Source: Rotaria sordida (Eukaryota > Rotifera > Eurotatoria > Philodinida > Philodinidae). From it: a stretch of 64,000 nt of DNA. Location of the stretch: positions 1 to 64,000 of the forward strand of contig CAJNOL010000428.1 in the NCBI GenBank assembly GCA_905250125.1, read 5' to 3'. The notes beneath the pieces are model-generated. The model did not search any database and was not told the origin of the DNA. It saw only the letters and a program-made list of their open reading frames with translations. A program made the translations under genes and the position numbers. Positions 49,679 through 62,014 of the stretch are shown here, piece after piece (the stretch's first letter is position 1; each line of letters begins with the position of its first letter).

Positions 49679-52282
49679 ATGGAATCATCTAAAACAAACG
49701 ATCACATCAAATCTTCATGGATTTGTGGAATGAGAAAGAGTAAAAATTAAAAAAAATTATTTTACATTTAGAAAAAAAAAAATGTTACATTTTTTTTTTA
49801 TATTAGAATCTTCATTCATTACATTAGAAAATGCAGATTTAATTGTTCAACAAGCTGATGATTATTTAGAATCACTTGTTAACGATAAAGCATTTAGTGG
49901 TTCAATTCTATTGGCTCGAAATAATCAAATTTTACTTATAAAAGGTTACGGTTGTTCAGAATACGGATGTCAAGAAAAAAATACAAGTCAAACAATATTT
50001 CGTATTGGTAGTGTAACAAAACCATTTACAGCTATAATAATTCTTAAATTATATGAAAAAAAACAATTAAATCTTAATAATAAATTATCACTTTATTATC
50101 CTGATTATCCACATAGTAATCAAATAACAATAAAATATTTACTTTCAAATACATCCGGTATTGAAGATTATACTGAAATGGAAACGTTTGAAAGAAAATG
50201 TCAAGAAGATTTAACTATTGATCAATTAATTGACACGTTTAAAAATGAACCATTAAAATTTAAACCTGGATCGAAATATAGTTATTCAAATTCAAATGTA
50301 AGATAAAACAACAAATTCTTTTTCTATTAAGGTGTTAGCGTTTGAGCAAAATTCTTCTTTTTTTGTCATGATGGGATAGAACTCGTCAAATTATTTATTG
50401 ATATATTGTTTTTGATATATTCATATGATATTTTTGTAATGAAACCTAGGTTTAAAAAAAAAATCAGAAAAGCTTATAAAAATTAAAATACCCCAAAAAG
50501 CATCAACTCTCAATATTTATATAAATATTTCTTTTGATTTTACTCGTCATATAGTTAGGATGCAAATTTTGAAAAAAAAACAGTTTTTTCGATATGATAG
50601 CAAAAATGTCATAAATACGGGTTTATATTCAATGAGTCTGGAGATCAGAACTTTAGTTTCGGCAAAAAAAACCAACATCATATTCAGAATCAGCACAAAA
50701 ATCTGCAGTGGATAGTATACTCAATACTCGAGTCTAATCTTCATAATTAGACTGCCTCAGTAAGGTGACGGAAATTGAAAATTTTAACAAAATTTTTGCT
50801 CTGAATTTATTTAAGGTTGTTGGATAGAGCACATCAACTTACCTACGACAAATTACTTTTCCAGTTTTTGCAAATAAATGTTTCCTAGAAATATTAGAAA
50901 AAAGACTATATTCTAGATACTACCATTAGACTCGTCAACTATGACAACACGTTTTTTTGACTTTGTCCAATATTACAAGCATTATTTTCTGATTTTGCAG
51001 ATTAAATTGACTACAAAAAATTTTATGTACATAATTTTTCGGTCAATTTTATCTGCAGAATCAGGAAATAATGCTTGCAATATTCTACAAAATGAAAAAA
51101 TATTTTTACATCTGTCATAATGCACTACTCTAATTATTATATTTAGAATTTAGTCGTTTTCTTTTTAATATTTCTAGGAAACACCTGTTTCCGACAACTT
51201 GAAAAGTAGTTTTTCATAGGTAACACGATGTGCTCTATCCAATAACACTGAATAAATTGAAGATAAAGATTTGCTTAAATTTTTAATTTCCTGCCTCTTA
51301 CTGAAGCAGTCTAATTATAAAAATTAGATTCGATACAGATTTTTGTATGCTGATTATGAATATGATATTTATTTATTTCGGAATTGAATTTCTCATGGTC
51401 AAACTCATTGAATACAAGCCCGTATTTATAGTATTTTTTTGCTATCACATCGAAAAAATCAAACAATATTTTTCAAAAGATACACTTAATAAATAAAAAA
51501 GAATTCAGATAAATATTGAGGCTCACGATACTTGATGCTTTTGATGTATTTCAATTTTTTTAACCTAATTTTCTCTACAAAATCATTATCTGAATATGGG
51601 AAAAAAACAACATTTTGCTCAAATTTTGAATTACTGACACCTTTATTTAAAGAAAAAGTTTTCTCTTTAGTATATTTTATTGGGCTTAATTATTGAAAAA
51701 GTAACTGGAAAATCATATGAAACAAATCTTCGAGAATTTATTCTTGAACCATGTTGTATGAATGACACAGGTTATGAATGTGATAATAATCCTATATTAA
51801 ATACAAAACATAATCAACGTGCATGTGGTTATATATGTAGTACAGATTCAAATTCTTTTGACACATGTCGTTTTATAAATATGTCAACAGTTCGTAGTGC
51901 TGGAGGAATTTATTCAACTATTGAAGATTTATATCGTTTAGATCGATATTTATATGGAGAAAAACTATTAAATAATCATACGAAAAAAATTATGTTTAAA
52001 CCAGTTAAAGAACATTATGCACTTGGGTAAAGAAATCTTTTTTTTCTATACAGCAAAAATTTCTTTTTTTTTTTGTTTTTATTTAATTTAAGTTGGGAAG
52101 TCGAGCGATTAAAACATAGAAGAATAAAACAACAACATACTGGTGAAATATTTGGTTTTTACAGTTGTTTAGCTCGGTTTCCGAAAGATAACGCGTGCAT
52201 TATTATATTAACTAATTTAGAAGGAATATCAGTTCATGATATACTTGACAGTTTAACTGATATTTTATTTCAAGAAAAATAA
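49679..52282 (+). CDS. serine beta-lactamase-like hydrolase (class C / DD-peptidase fold)
   Basis: Four exons (49679-49739, 49807-50297, 51671-52026, 52093-52282), 365 residues. Penicillin-binding-protein fold of the LACTB/esterase type: catalytic S89-x-x-K92 in IFRIGSVTKPFTA, Y180-S-N182 in YSYSNSNYILLGL, and a C-terminal H318-T-G (HTGEIFGFYS) in place of KTG. LLSNTSGIEDY and VRSAGGIYSTIEDL are typical conserved blocks. All active-site motifs are present, so it is likely an active serine hydrolase; the substrate is unknown. Exon 1 has no signal peptide and is placed by frame only; a start at 49782 is the alternative. Such genes in invertebrates are sometimes of bacterial origin, but the introns show it is settled in this genome. 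Intron 2 is filled by a giant hairpin. Confidence 0.85.
50331..51641. mobile_element. 1.3-kb near-palindromic fold-back element
   Basis: Ends GGTGTTAGCGTTTGAGCAAA and the complement GGTGTCAGTAATTC...GAGCAAA start two inverted arms of about 650 bp that run to a centre near 51028 (ATGTACAT). Paired inner blocks include GCATTATTTTCTGATTTTGC (50981) against its diverged complement (51054-51075). Nearly the whole intron 50298-51670 would fold into one hairpin. No coding capacity; target duplication unclear. Confidence 0.8.
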
Positions 52283-53571
52283 TTAATCTCATTAAAAAGA
52301 ACGTCATTTTTTCAATTTCGACATATTATTTTTTTTCAGCAAAACATATCAAAACCACATACTTTCTATTTTCTTTTTTGTTGAAAAAAAAAAAGAAAAA
52401 CAATTCCTCAGCTTTGCATGTTATTATTAATCATTTCTTTTCTTCTTTTTTTATGCTAATTCTCATGCAATTATTGTTCTATATGGATTATTAGATTTAT
52501 CAAAACAAAGTCTTTATAAATATTAATAAAAAATAAAAGCAATCTTATGATTAATTTTATGCTCATTTAAGTGTTCTCTAAATTAACTTCAGACATGAAT
52601 GTGTCTTATTCGAATGAAATTATCATGTGTAACAAGAGAAACAAATCATATTCAATTCCATAACGTTAAGATGAAACAAGATTTAGTTGTTATATTTGAA
52701 ATGACAATTACTGTTAAGGATTTTTCTATGAAGGAAGTAATCAATGTCGAAATATATTCTTGCATATTAAAGAACAAATATTTTTGATTAGTATTTCTTA
52801 CCTGTTGTAGAATGATGAAGAGATTTAATTTAAAAATCTTGTTTTCTTTTTTCTCTTAAATTAATTCATCTGATAGTTGTTAAAAAATAATAATAAAGAG
52901 AGGAGAAATTGTTAATCATATTTATTGCAGTGACGGAGCCAGAAGAAGCTCAGTTCCTTCTACGAGCTTATGAATTCCCACTAGCGAGATTCTTTGAAAG
53001 ATATATTAGTCTTTGCAGTGAAACGTTTTAACATACATCTTATTTTATGGTACTCATATGTGTTTTCGAAGAAGACAAAATAGAGTAAATATCAGGTTAT
53101 GAGTCATAACCTCGAAAATCCATGTGAGTTTCACACAATAAAATATATGAATTAAAATGTTTCGTTGCAAAGGCTTATACATCTTTCAAAAAATCACGTC
53201 AGCGGCGACTCAAAGATCCCTAGAGGAAGATTGAGCTTCCAAACCCAAAATCTTCCTTCCGCTACTCATTTATTATCTAATAGAACTCATCAATCAAATG
53301 AGAAGTTAGAGATCATTCATTATTACTTAGATAGCGTAATCATTACGCATTGCGTGCTACTACTAATATGTGAAAGTTCTTCATGCAAAATGATCGGATA
53401 AGAAAACCACTCGTATGAAAAAAATCGACTTGCTTAATTAAACTCTACTTTGTAAATCTTTTTACTGTTAATATGTTCTAAGTCATGCTTTTATATTCAA
53501 CCCAATGTTATCGTTTATTAAAACTAGAACAAAATAATTTGTACACAAAAAAAAAAACAAAATTAAAAATT
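52283..53571. other. intergenic region between convergent genes
   Basis: 1.29 kb holding the 3' UTRs of the hydrolase and MTO1. Short open frames (52599-52787, 53165-53401) show no family likeness. Nothing else was recognised. Confidence 0.5.
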
Positions 53572-56500
53572 TTAAATATTTAATAAAGATGATTGTGGTT
53601 CTTTTTTTAATGCTCTTAATAAACAAAATATTGTAGCAGGTGTTACACCCGGTATTCGACTAGCTGAACCTAATGTTGTTGGTCGTACTTCTCCTAATTT
53701 TTGTTTAGCTTCATTTGATATTTGTAATTTTTGATAATCAAATGTATCTGGTATAATAAATGCTTCATCACGTTTAACTTCATCAATTTCATTTTTTTGT
53801 CGTATTGTTAAATATTCATAAACAGCATCAAGACATAAACGTTCACATAAATCATTATCAGATAAAAGCATTGAACGTATGCCTTCATCATCTGGTACCA
53901 ATGGAAGCCATTTTTCATTGTCCATCATATAAGGTGCTTGATGAACAAGTGAATAAAGTGATTTTAATGTATCATCTCGATATGTATTAGATTCTGATGA
54001 TGAATTTAATAAATGACGCCAAATATGAACTGGTTTTTTTATATTTTGTAAACATTCTTTAGCTCGATTATAATTTGTTTTAAAAGTTTGAAATTGATTA
54101 TAACTTTTTTCAGTTACACAACCAATATCATAACCAGCTTGTGTTAAACGAAGATCGGCATTATCCGCCCTGAACAAAAAAACATTTTCATTTTATAAAG
54201 AAAATAAATACAATGAAATTCTTTTTGTTTTTCTGTGTTTACCGAAGAGATACACGATATTCACTTCGTGCTGTAAACATTCTATATGGTTCACTTGCAC
54301 CATGTAATGTTAAATCATCAATCATTACACCAATATATCCTTCACCTATGATGAAAAAGAAATCATATTTAAATAATTCAAAAAAAAAAAAAAAACTTGT
54401 TTTACCTCGACTAATTGTAAACATTGGTTTATTCAATACTTTACATGCACTATTTATACCAGCTATAATACCTTGTCCAGCTGCTTCTTCATATCCAGTT
54501 GTTCTACGATTTATAAAATAAAAAAAACCCAAATATAAACTATCGAATAAAAAAATTGAATAATTTTACCCATTAATTTGTCCAGCAAAAAATAAATTTG
54601 TAATACGTTTTGTTTCTAAACTTGGTTTTACTTCTCTTGGATCAATATAATCATATTCAACTCCATAACCTGGTCGAACCATATTAACATTTTCAAGAGA
54701 TGGTATTGTACGAAGCATACGTAATTGTACATCAATAGGCAATGTACAACTTAAACCTTGTGGATAAGTTAATTCGGAATCCAAACCTTCTGAAATAATC
54801 AAAAAACGAAGAAATTTGAAATTCAACAAAGAAACAAAAACCGTTAGCGCAATTCCTGCAATATTAAAATATGAAATACAATATAATTGCTGCTGTCAAC
54901 CCACAAGGAAATTGTTCTATTCAATTTATTTTGGAATATACTTCTTTGCCTTCCCTTTTACTTAATTCTCAAGAAATACAATAAGTCATATATTATAACA
55001 AGACGTTATTGCAAGGGGGAAACGGCGGACTTTTGGACTTGAAGTTACTTTGAGCTACTTTAAGCTACTTCAAGTTACTTTCAGCTACTTGAAGTAGCTT
55101 ACTTTGAAGTATTTTTCAACTTCAAATTTACCTGAAGTTACTTGAAGTTACTTTAAGCTACTTGTTACTACTTTGGGCTACTTGGGTGGTACTTTGAGCT
55201 ACTTCAAGTACTCTACTTTGACGTACTTTTCTACTTCAAGTCCGCCGTTTCCCCCTTGCGTTATTGATATACGATCTGTGATCATATGTGAACAACGTCT
55301 ATCACGTAGGGATATTGCTAGAATGTCTGTGATGGATAGAGTCCATCGGATTGGTCTCAGATCCAACTGGAATCCGACTCGAAAAATTTTCGGACTAGTG
55401 ACAAAACGAAAATATTCCTAAGTTGTCTGTGGGAGTGCAAATTTCTATTCGGTATACTTCAACACTCCTTTTAGATAATGTTTCAAAAAATATTAACTAA
55501 CCAGGTTCAAGCCATACTGGATGAGTTTGATTTTTAAAACGAAGAATTTTTGACTCAATTGATGGACAATAACGTGGACTACGAGCATCTTGTGATACAT
55601 GTCGACTTAAATGAACATTTCGACGAACAATATCAGCTAATTCAGATGTTGTCATTGTTAAATGACAATTTAATTGTTCTTCAGGTTTAATCCAAACATG
55701 TTTATTTAAAAATGAAAATGGTAATGGTGGATTATCACCTTGATGTACAATTGTTTTACTAAAATTAATTGTTTTTGTTTCTAATCGAGCTGGTGTACCT
55801 AAATTTTTCCAGAACAAAAATTCATTATTAAATAATAAATATTAAACAAAAAAAACAAAAAATTAACCAGTTTTTAATCGACCCATTCTAAATTCAAGTT
55901 CTTCAATTGATTTTGCTAAATCAATTGATGGTTGATCATTAATTCTACCAGCTGGTTTTTGTTCATCCATACCAAGATTAATACATCCACGTAAAAATGT
56001 TCCCGTTGTAATAATTACAGATTGACATGGAATTAATGTATGATTATCAAGTGTTATACCTGTTATACGTAATTGTTCTTTATCAATAACAATATCACGT
56101 ACAGCTGCAGCCATAACATGTAAATTAGATGTATTAAGAATTTCATTTTGCATAGCTTGTTTATATAATTTACGATCAATTTGTGCTCGATATCCCCATA
56201 CAGCTCGACCTTTACTACGATTAAGAACTTTATAATGAACACCGGTTTTATCACAAAGACGTCCACAAAGACCGCTAACAAGAAAAACAAGAGAATATAT
56301 ATTGAAAATATGAATCAAAAACTAAACATACTCAAGAGCATCAATTTCACGCATTAAATGTCCTTTACCAATGCCACCAAATGATGGATTACAAGACATT
56401 TCACCAATTGTTTCTATTTTATGAGTTATCTAAAAAATTAAATACAAAAAACAAAAAAAAGATGATTTTTTTTTTGACTAGATCTTTTAATTATACCATA

Positions 56501-56808
56501 AGTGTTCGAACACCCATTCGTGCTGATGCGTGTGCAGCTAGATTAAAATTAAAATATTAACAAATATACAACATTCATTGAAATCATTTACCTTCACAAC
56601 CAGCATGACCACCACCAACAACAACGACATCATAAGGTTGAAAAATTGAACAATTAATAGGCTGTTTAACAATACCTTGAATAGGAGTTGAATCAACTTT
56701 TAATTTCAATAAAGAATCATAACTAAAAGTTGTCAACCATCGATGTGTAGTAGTAATTAAATTTGGTAAATGAAAAGATCTTAAATTATATCTTTGAATT
56801 TTGAACAT
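53572..56808 (-). CDS. MTO1: mitochondrial tRNA U34 carboxymethylaminomethyl modification enzyme
   Basis: MnmG/GidA family FAD enzyme. With GTPBP3 it makes taurinomethyl-type modifications on U34 of mitochondrial tRNAs. Nine exons: 56808-56592, 56537-56497, 56429-56332, 56274-55868, 55798-55502, 54789-54570, 54503-54406, 54345-54243, 54169-53572; 692 residues, as in animals. A basic presequence ([17 protein letters not shown]) precedes the FAD-binding [20 protein letters not shown]. Further signatures: [93 protein letters not shown], and the C-terminal helical [12 protein letters not shown]. Intron 5 (54790-55501) carries a MITE. No splice-acceptor-like AG lies just before this ATG. Confidence 0.96.
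55005..55265. mobile_element. 249-bp MITE with perfect 6-bp target duplication
   Basis: The element 55011-55259 is flanked by GTTATT (55005-55010 and 55260-55265). The terminal inverted repeat GCAAGGGGGAAACGGCGGAC is perfect at both ends. The interior is a degenerate tandem of ACTTGAAGTTACTTTGAGCT-like decamers. It is intact enough to suggest recent insertion, within MTO1 intron 5. Confidence 0.9.
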
Positions 56809-57130
56809 TGTTTATTAATACAATAAATTTTACAATGAAAATCTAGTCTTCGTACTTAATCGAAACTAGTTCATTTATGAAATAGATGATTCATTGTCAA
56901 CTAATTCATTGGTTAATACTAATAACACTAGATGTCAGTATTACATTAATTTCGGACAAATGTTCTTTACCAAACGACTAGATCATTGAGCTTTACTTTT
57001 GAATATTATTTTCATGACTTGACTTCTTACAGTTGATATTAATTTTTTTAAACAATGGAGATTTTATGTCTTGGTTGTGTTAGGTAATATTACAGCTAAT
57101 GTTTTCTTATGAAAAGTAATCCATCATGTA

Positions 57131-57150
57131 TGTGATATTATAATATCACA
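57131..57150. repeat. perfect 20-bp palindrome, copy 1
   Basis: TGTGATATTATAATATCACA, embedded in a looser hairpin (57120-57160). Confidence 0.7.
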
Positions 57151-59466
57151 TGATGAAATACTGTTTACGAAGAGGAAACAGCTACTAAAAGAATACTTTT
57201 GAATTTTTTCTTAGTATTTAACCTTCAGATGAAAGTCTTTCACTTTAGTTATGTTTCAATTATTAGTCAAAAATAGACAAGCATTTCTTTACTTTTTATC
57301 GTTAAAATAATACCATTTTCTCAAAAAATTCATATGAAAACTTGTATTTTATGATGTACACCCTAGATTTCTACGTCTGTGAAAATTGTCATATCCTTTT
57401 CTTCGTCATGTACATTACTTCATTATTATTATTCGATAAATATCCATTAGATACTTCAAAATCCATTCAAATTAATCTAGATATAAGCCACCCGTGATAA
57501 ACGATTTTCATCGATAATTAGATATGCCTTGTTTGTATAATTATATCTTGTCGAATCCTATCAAAATAATTCACTTGACTCTGCTACTGAGAAAAATACA
57601 CATGATAAATTCAATTTTGTCATTATTTTTAGTTATATTTAATGAGTATCATACGTTAGTCTATTATGAAAACATCAAATGTTACATCTATAATACTCCT
57701 TTATGAGTGTCCCTTGTCTGTTAATACTAGAATTATGGACAAAAGTCTTTCACCATCCTCTCCATATCTCGACTACCATACATTCTACAGATCGAAAAAT
57801 TTGTGTGCACATGCTTCACTAATAAGGTAGGTGTGAAACACGAGCTAATCTCGATTGTGTAAATAGAATGAAAATTATGATGAATGGTAATCGATCGCAC
57901 CTACTTATCCTTTTAACTTCATAACTATGAAAAAGAAAAAGAACATTGTTTTTATGACTGTTCAAGTGAGAAAAACCTATCTATTGGCTCTTGTAGGAGA
58001 CCGACCATAACTCAATAATAGTTTAGTGAAGCGAGCTGAAACTTATACACGAGCTTTGTCCATAGTTAAAGTTTTATGAAAGAACCTTCCACTAAAACAA
58101 AATACTATGTGAATAATCATTGTGTTAATGTAGAGGCAACAACCTTTGATTCAATTCCTTGATTAGGACTCCATTTATATGCTAAAATATAAAGAATTAG
58201 TCATGTACTTGATAGCAGTTACCGAAAAATTTAGTAGACAATCTTTTTCAGACCAGAAACTTCAACCAAACATGGACATCCTTCATTATAATTCTCCTTG
58301 TATTTAAACAATTGAGACAACATAGTATTTCTGAATTAAATTCTTAGTTCAGCATGTATTGTAGTCGAGAAACGGAAAGACTTTCGTTTCACTACTGAAT
58401 TATCAATTTATGAAACTATGAATTCATTATTAATCATATTCAGATCGATTGGTGGCACACAAATAAACACGGAATCATTTAATATCAACCGTCTTCAAAT
58501 TATGTGCCATTGACCGAACCTGATCACATTGTGCTAAAAACTATATATAGAATTATAATTGAAATATATATTCAAAAAAAAAAATAAATAAATAAATATC
58601 GTCGTAAAGTCATCTCTCGATGCATGACACACTAGCACACGGCAAATATTTATTAGTAGCCGTGAATTAGAGTGCCATAAGTCAAAGAGACGAGTATTAT
58701 ATAAAGAGATCTAAAGAGAAAGAGAGAGAGAGAGAAAACTTACCGTAGTAGTGTAGCATCGTTCAACATTTTCAGATTGTATAATCTGAATATTGATCGC
58801 TTGCTTAGAATCATAACTATTTATACTCGAAATAGATTACAATGCCTAATTTTAACAACCAATCTAAAAATAGAAAGAGAGAAAAAAAATAGAAAAAACA
58901 TCACTCTCTCTTATGTTTTGTATGTTATCTTTTTTTTTCGTAAGAAGAAAAATAATCATTTTACACTTTCCAATTGGTGAAAAGAAAAAAAAAGAATAAC
59001 CAATTGATCAAGGGTGACAAATGGATTAATTGGTCATAACATAGACAGAGCTGCATGATGCAATAAACAGCTTGTACAAATTTTGATCGAAACAAATTGA
59101 CAATCGAAACAAATACAGTTCTCACATGTTTGAAAACTGTTTATATTTTTTGAAGATCATTTCACACAACAACACCAAAATATTTTGCAAAGCCAGATGT
59201 ATTTGAATTCAAAGACGAAAAAAAAAACAATTGTTTTAATTTGCAATTATTTTCAATTGATAACAGTAACAATACAAAATAGTCAAATTTCGTAATATTC
59301 ATTTAGATAAGATTTCAGAAAACTGAATAAATATAGATGAATATAACGAATAAAAACTATTGATAAGAATTCATTTGAATTATTTTGGTAGTAGTTCGGA
59401 TTTCAAGATAAATGTAAATTCTCTAATCATTCTTATAATGGTATGATTATAGCTAGTATTCTACCA

Positions 59467-59484
59467 TGTGATATTATAATATCA
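59467..59484. repeat. palindromic core, copy 2
   Basis: TGTGATATTATAATATCA repeats 18 bases of copy 1 exactly, again within a hairpin (about 59445-59510; TATAGCTAGTATTCTACC against its diverged complement). Confidence 0.7.
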
Positions 59485-62014
59485 TACAGTAGAATATCAG
59501 CTATAGGAATACTACAATAAGTTTTGTATATTTGAACGTGTGTCCTACGTAGATTTCATCGGATTGAAGATTTTCTTACTCGGACCCTACTCGACAGGCT
59601 CTAGTTCTATATCTATATATGAGAAATTATATAATAACAACATATTTTCTTTCTAAGAAAATTCATCATATTACAGACAAATGAAAAATTGAAAGAGTTT
59701 GAATAATTTTATCATTATACCTTAACATCTAACGTATCTTCATATTAAATTTCAAACTTTTTAAAACTTTATATTTACAATATAAATTTGACTTTTGTCA
59801 CATCAATTTGAGTAGAAAATATCTATTTATATTGCATAACACTTTTACAATAGATCGAACATAGTATTACCGCTTTCGTTCAATAACATAAACCAATTCT
59901 TATTTGAATAAGCAATTTATTTTAACCTGCTGTTTTTGGATAATTCAATTATCTAAAGCCCATTGAACACACTATGTATATTCGTATATCATCACACTTG
60001 ACAATCGAATGATAATATTCTGTCGGGCATAAACAAAAAAAGGCACAATATGTTGGGAAAGAAGACGAAGATATAATGTGTAACATATCATCACCTATTC
60101 ACATGCACTTGATAGTCACACGAATAAAAATTTTGTTTTTTTTTGTTTTTTGTTTTCTTCAAATTTATAGAAAAAGACGTTATCTTTTAATATGATATAT
60201 TCAAGAGTCAAAAGATCAAAAACAACAAAAAAAAAATTGAGATATTGATCATTGATTATACTTCTGAGAAAACTTCTAATATGAAACATTTTTGTAAAAT
60301 GTTTTTTATTTTTTGTTTACAAGCTGTTGTTCAATTTATGAAATATGTGTGATCAATTAGAAGCATCATCGGTATATCTGAACAGTGACAACGAACGAAC
60401 TAGTCATCTAATATGAAATAAATATCATTTGTATTATTATAACAAGCTGTTACTCTTAGACAATTGTCATCGGCCTACTTGTTGACAAACAGATGACAAA
60501 ACGTTATGAATCGTCTGCTTCTGTTTTTTTTTGTCTTTTTAAATTAGGAACAGCTCGTAGCGGCTTCACTTTGTAACACCTTATGTTTAACTATTTTTGG
60601 TTGTGCTACTGACAATAAAATGTATATTTATTGGATTGAAAGGTGTTTACTTGTGTACTCTTAGATCATTGAATAAGATTGTAGAAATATATGATGCTAT
60701 CGGTAGGATAATCGTCTTGTGTGTTCGAATGAAAATCTATGACAAATACTTTTTTTAAGTGTTGTATAAAAACAAAAAGAGACAAAATTCTGTTGAATCA
60801 ATTTTTGACGTTGCCAACATGATTATTATTTGATACATAATGAATTTCTTTTATTATTTCAATGATTAAAGTATCATGGTTTTTATCTTTATTGCGTATT
60901 ATTGTTGATGATCATCCCATACGTAATAATTCAAAATGTTAAGATCTGAAGTCCTTATATGCATGAGACATTACGTTGTCTTATTGATAGATGAAATTGT
61001 CGACCAGCAGCCTTTTACACCTTCAGATTGAGCATATCAAAGAACAACTTCAATATAATTATCATATGAAAATACTTCATCAGATACAAATATAATTGGA
61101 AACATGAGACTATTTGTAGAAACATCGAATCACGTTATAATTCTTTTTGGATGCATAACTTTTCTATGTATCTCCTCATCTAGAGCGTCACCAAGATTAG
61201 AAGGGCCAATCCTTGTTACGGAGATTGATAAATAAAAAAAGATCATTGGGTTTTGTTGAAGAAAAACGAACATGTTTCAACATTCTGGGATCACTCTCTC
61301 TGGTCTCTATCAACTAGTATTATAAACACTTGTTAATAAAAAGTATTTTTCATCAGTAAATAGAATCTTTTGATCGTTAACCAAAAAATGATCATGTTCA
61401 CAGTATCGAAAATTAGTCTCGCAGAATTGTATCTCTTTTTTTTCATAAAATAAAAAATGCACATATAAAATAAGCTTTTTTTGGTGTATCTTCTGATATA
61501 TTTTGTGTTTTAATAAAACATATTAAATGACAAAAAGATGTCATCGTTCAACAAGCGATCATTTATTATAGCCCAACAGTTATAATACTAAACTTTCTCA
61601 CTTGTACTTCTTGAAACAATCAGAAAAGATATTGATTTATTATTAAATTATTAAAATTATATATACATAATTTTGCCTGTTGAATGACTTTGTTTGATAC
61701 TAATACTCGTTTACATCGATAAATTCTTAATTCTCTCATAGGTATTTATAAAACAACGTAATTTTGTTTTTTTTTATCAATTTATCTTTGATCATAAGTT
61801 ACTTGCCATGCAATAATGACGAGAAAAAAGAAAGACGATAATAAACTATGAAATCAGCATGGCTAGTTTTATTACACAAACTTATAATCGATTGTTGTCA
61901 AAAAAAAGAGTCGTCATGTTAGTTTATTTGTTGTTAAAATTTAATATCACGAAAACAAGAACATAAATATATAAAAATTCAATAAAAAAAAACACATGGA
62001 AACACAAAATGTAT

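Larger units (their letters stand above)
56809..62014. other. 5.2-kb gene-free region
   Basis: Between the MTO1 start and the eEFSec stop. Open frames are short and low-complexity. It contains two copies of a palindromic core (57131, 59467), a GA run (58718-58736), and near 59550 a fragment of the TTCGGACC-type dispersed repeat. No exon, tRNA or other RNA gene was recognised. Confidence 0.5.

Noticed and set aside
53165..53401. A 78-codon plus-strand open frame as a gene.
   Set aside because: No homology or splice context; lies in the shared 3' flank of two convergent genes.
58700..58760. AACTTACC at 58738 as a spliced-leader RNA gene.
   Set aside because: It resembles only the donor-site end of known leaders. 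The following bases differ, and I see no Sm-site or snRNA-like stem with confidence.
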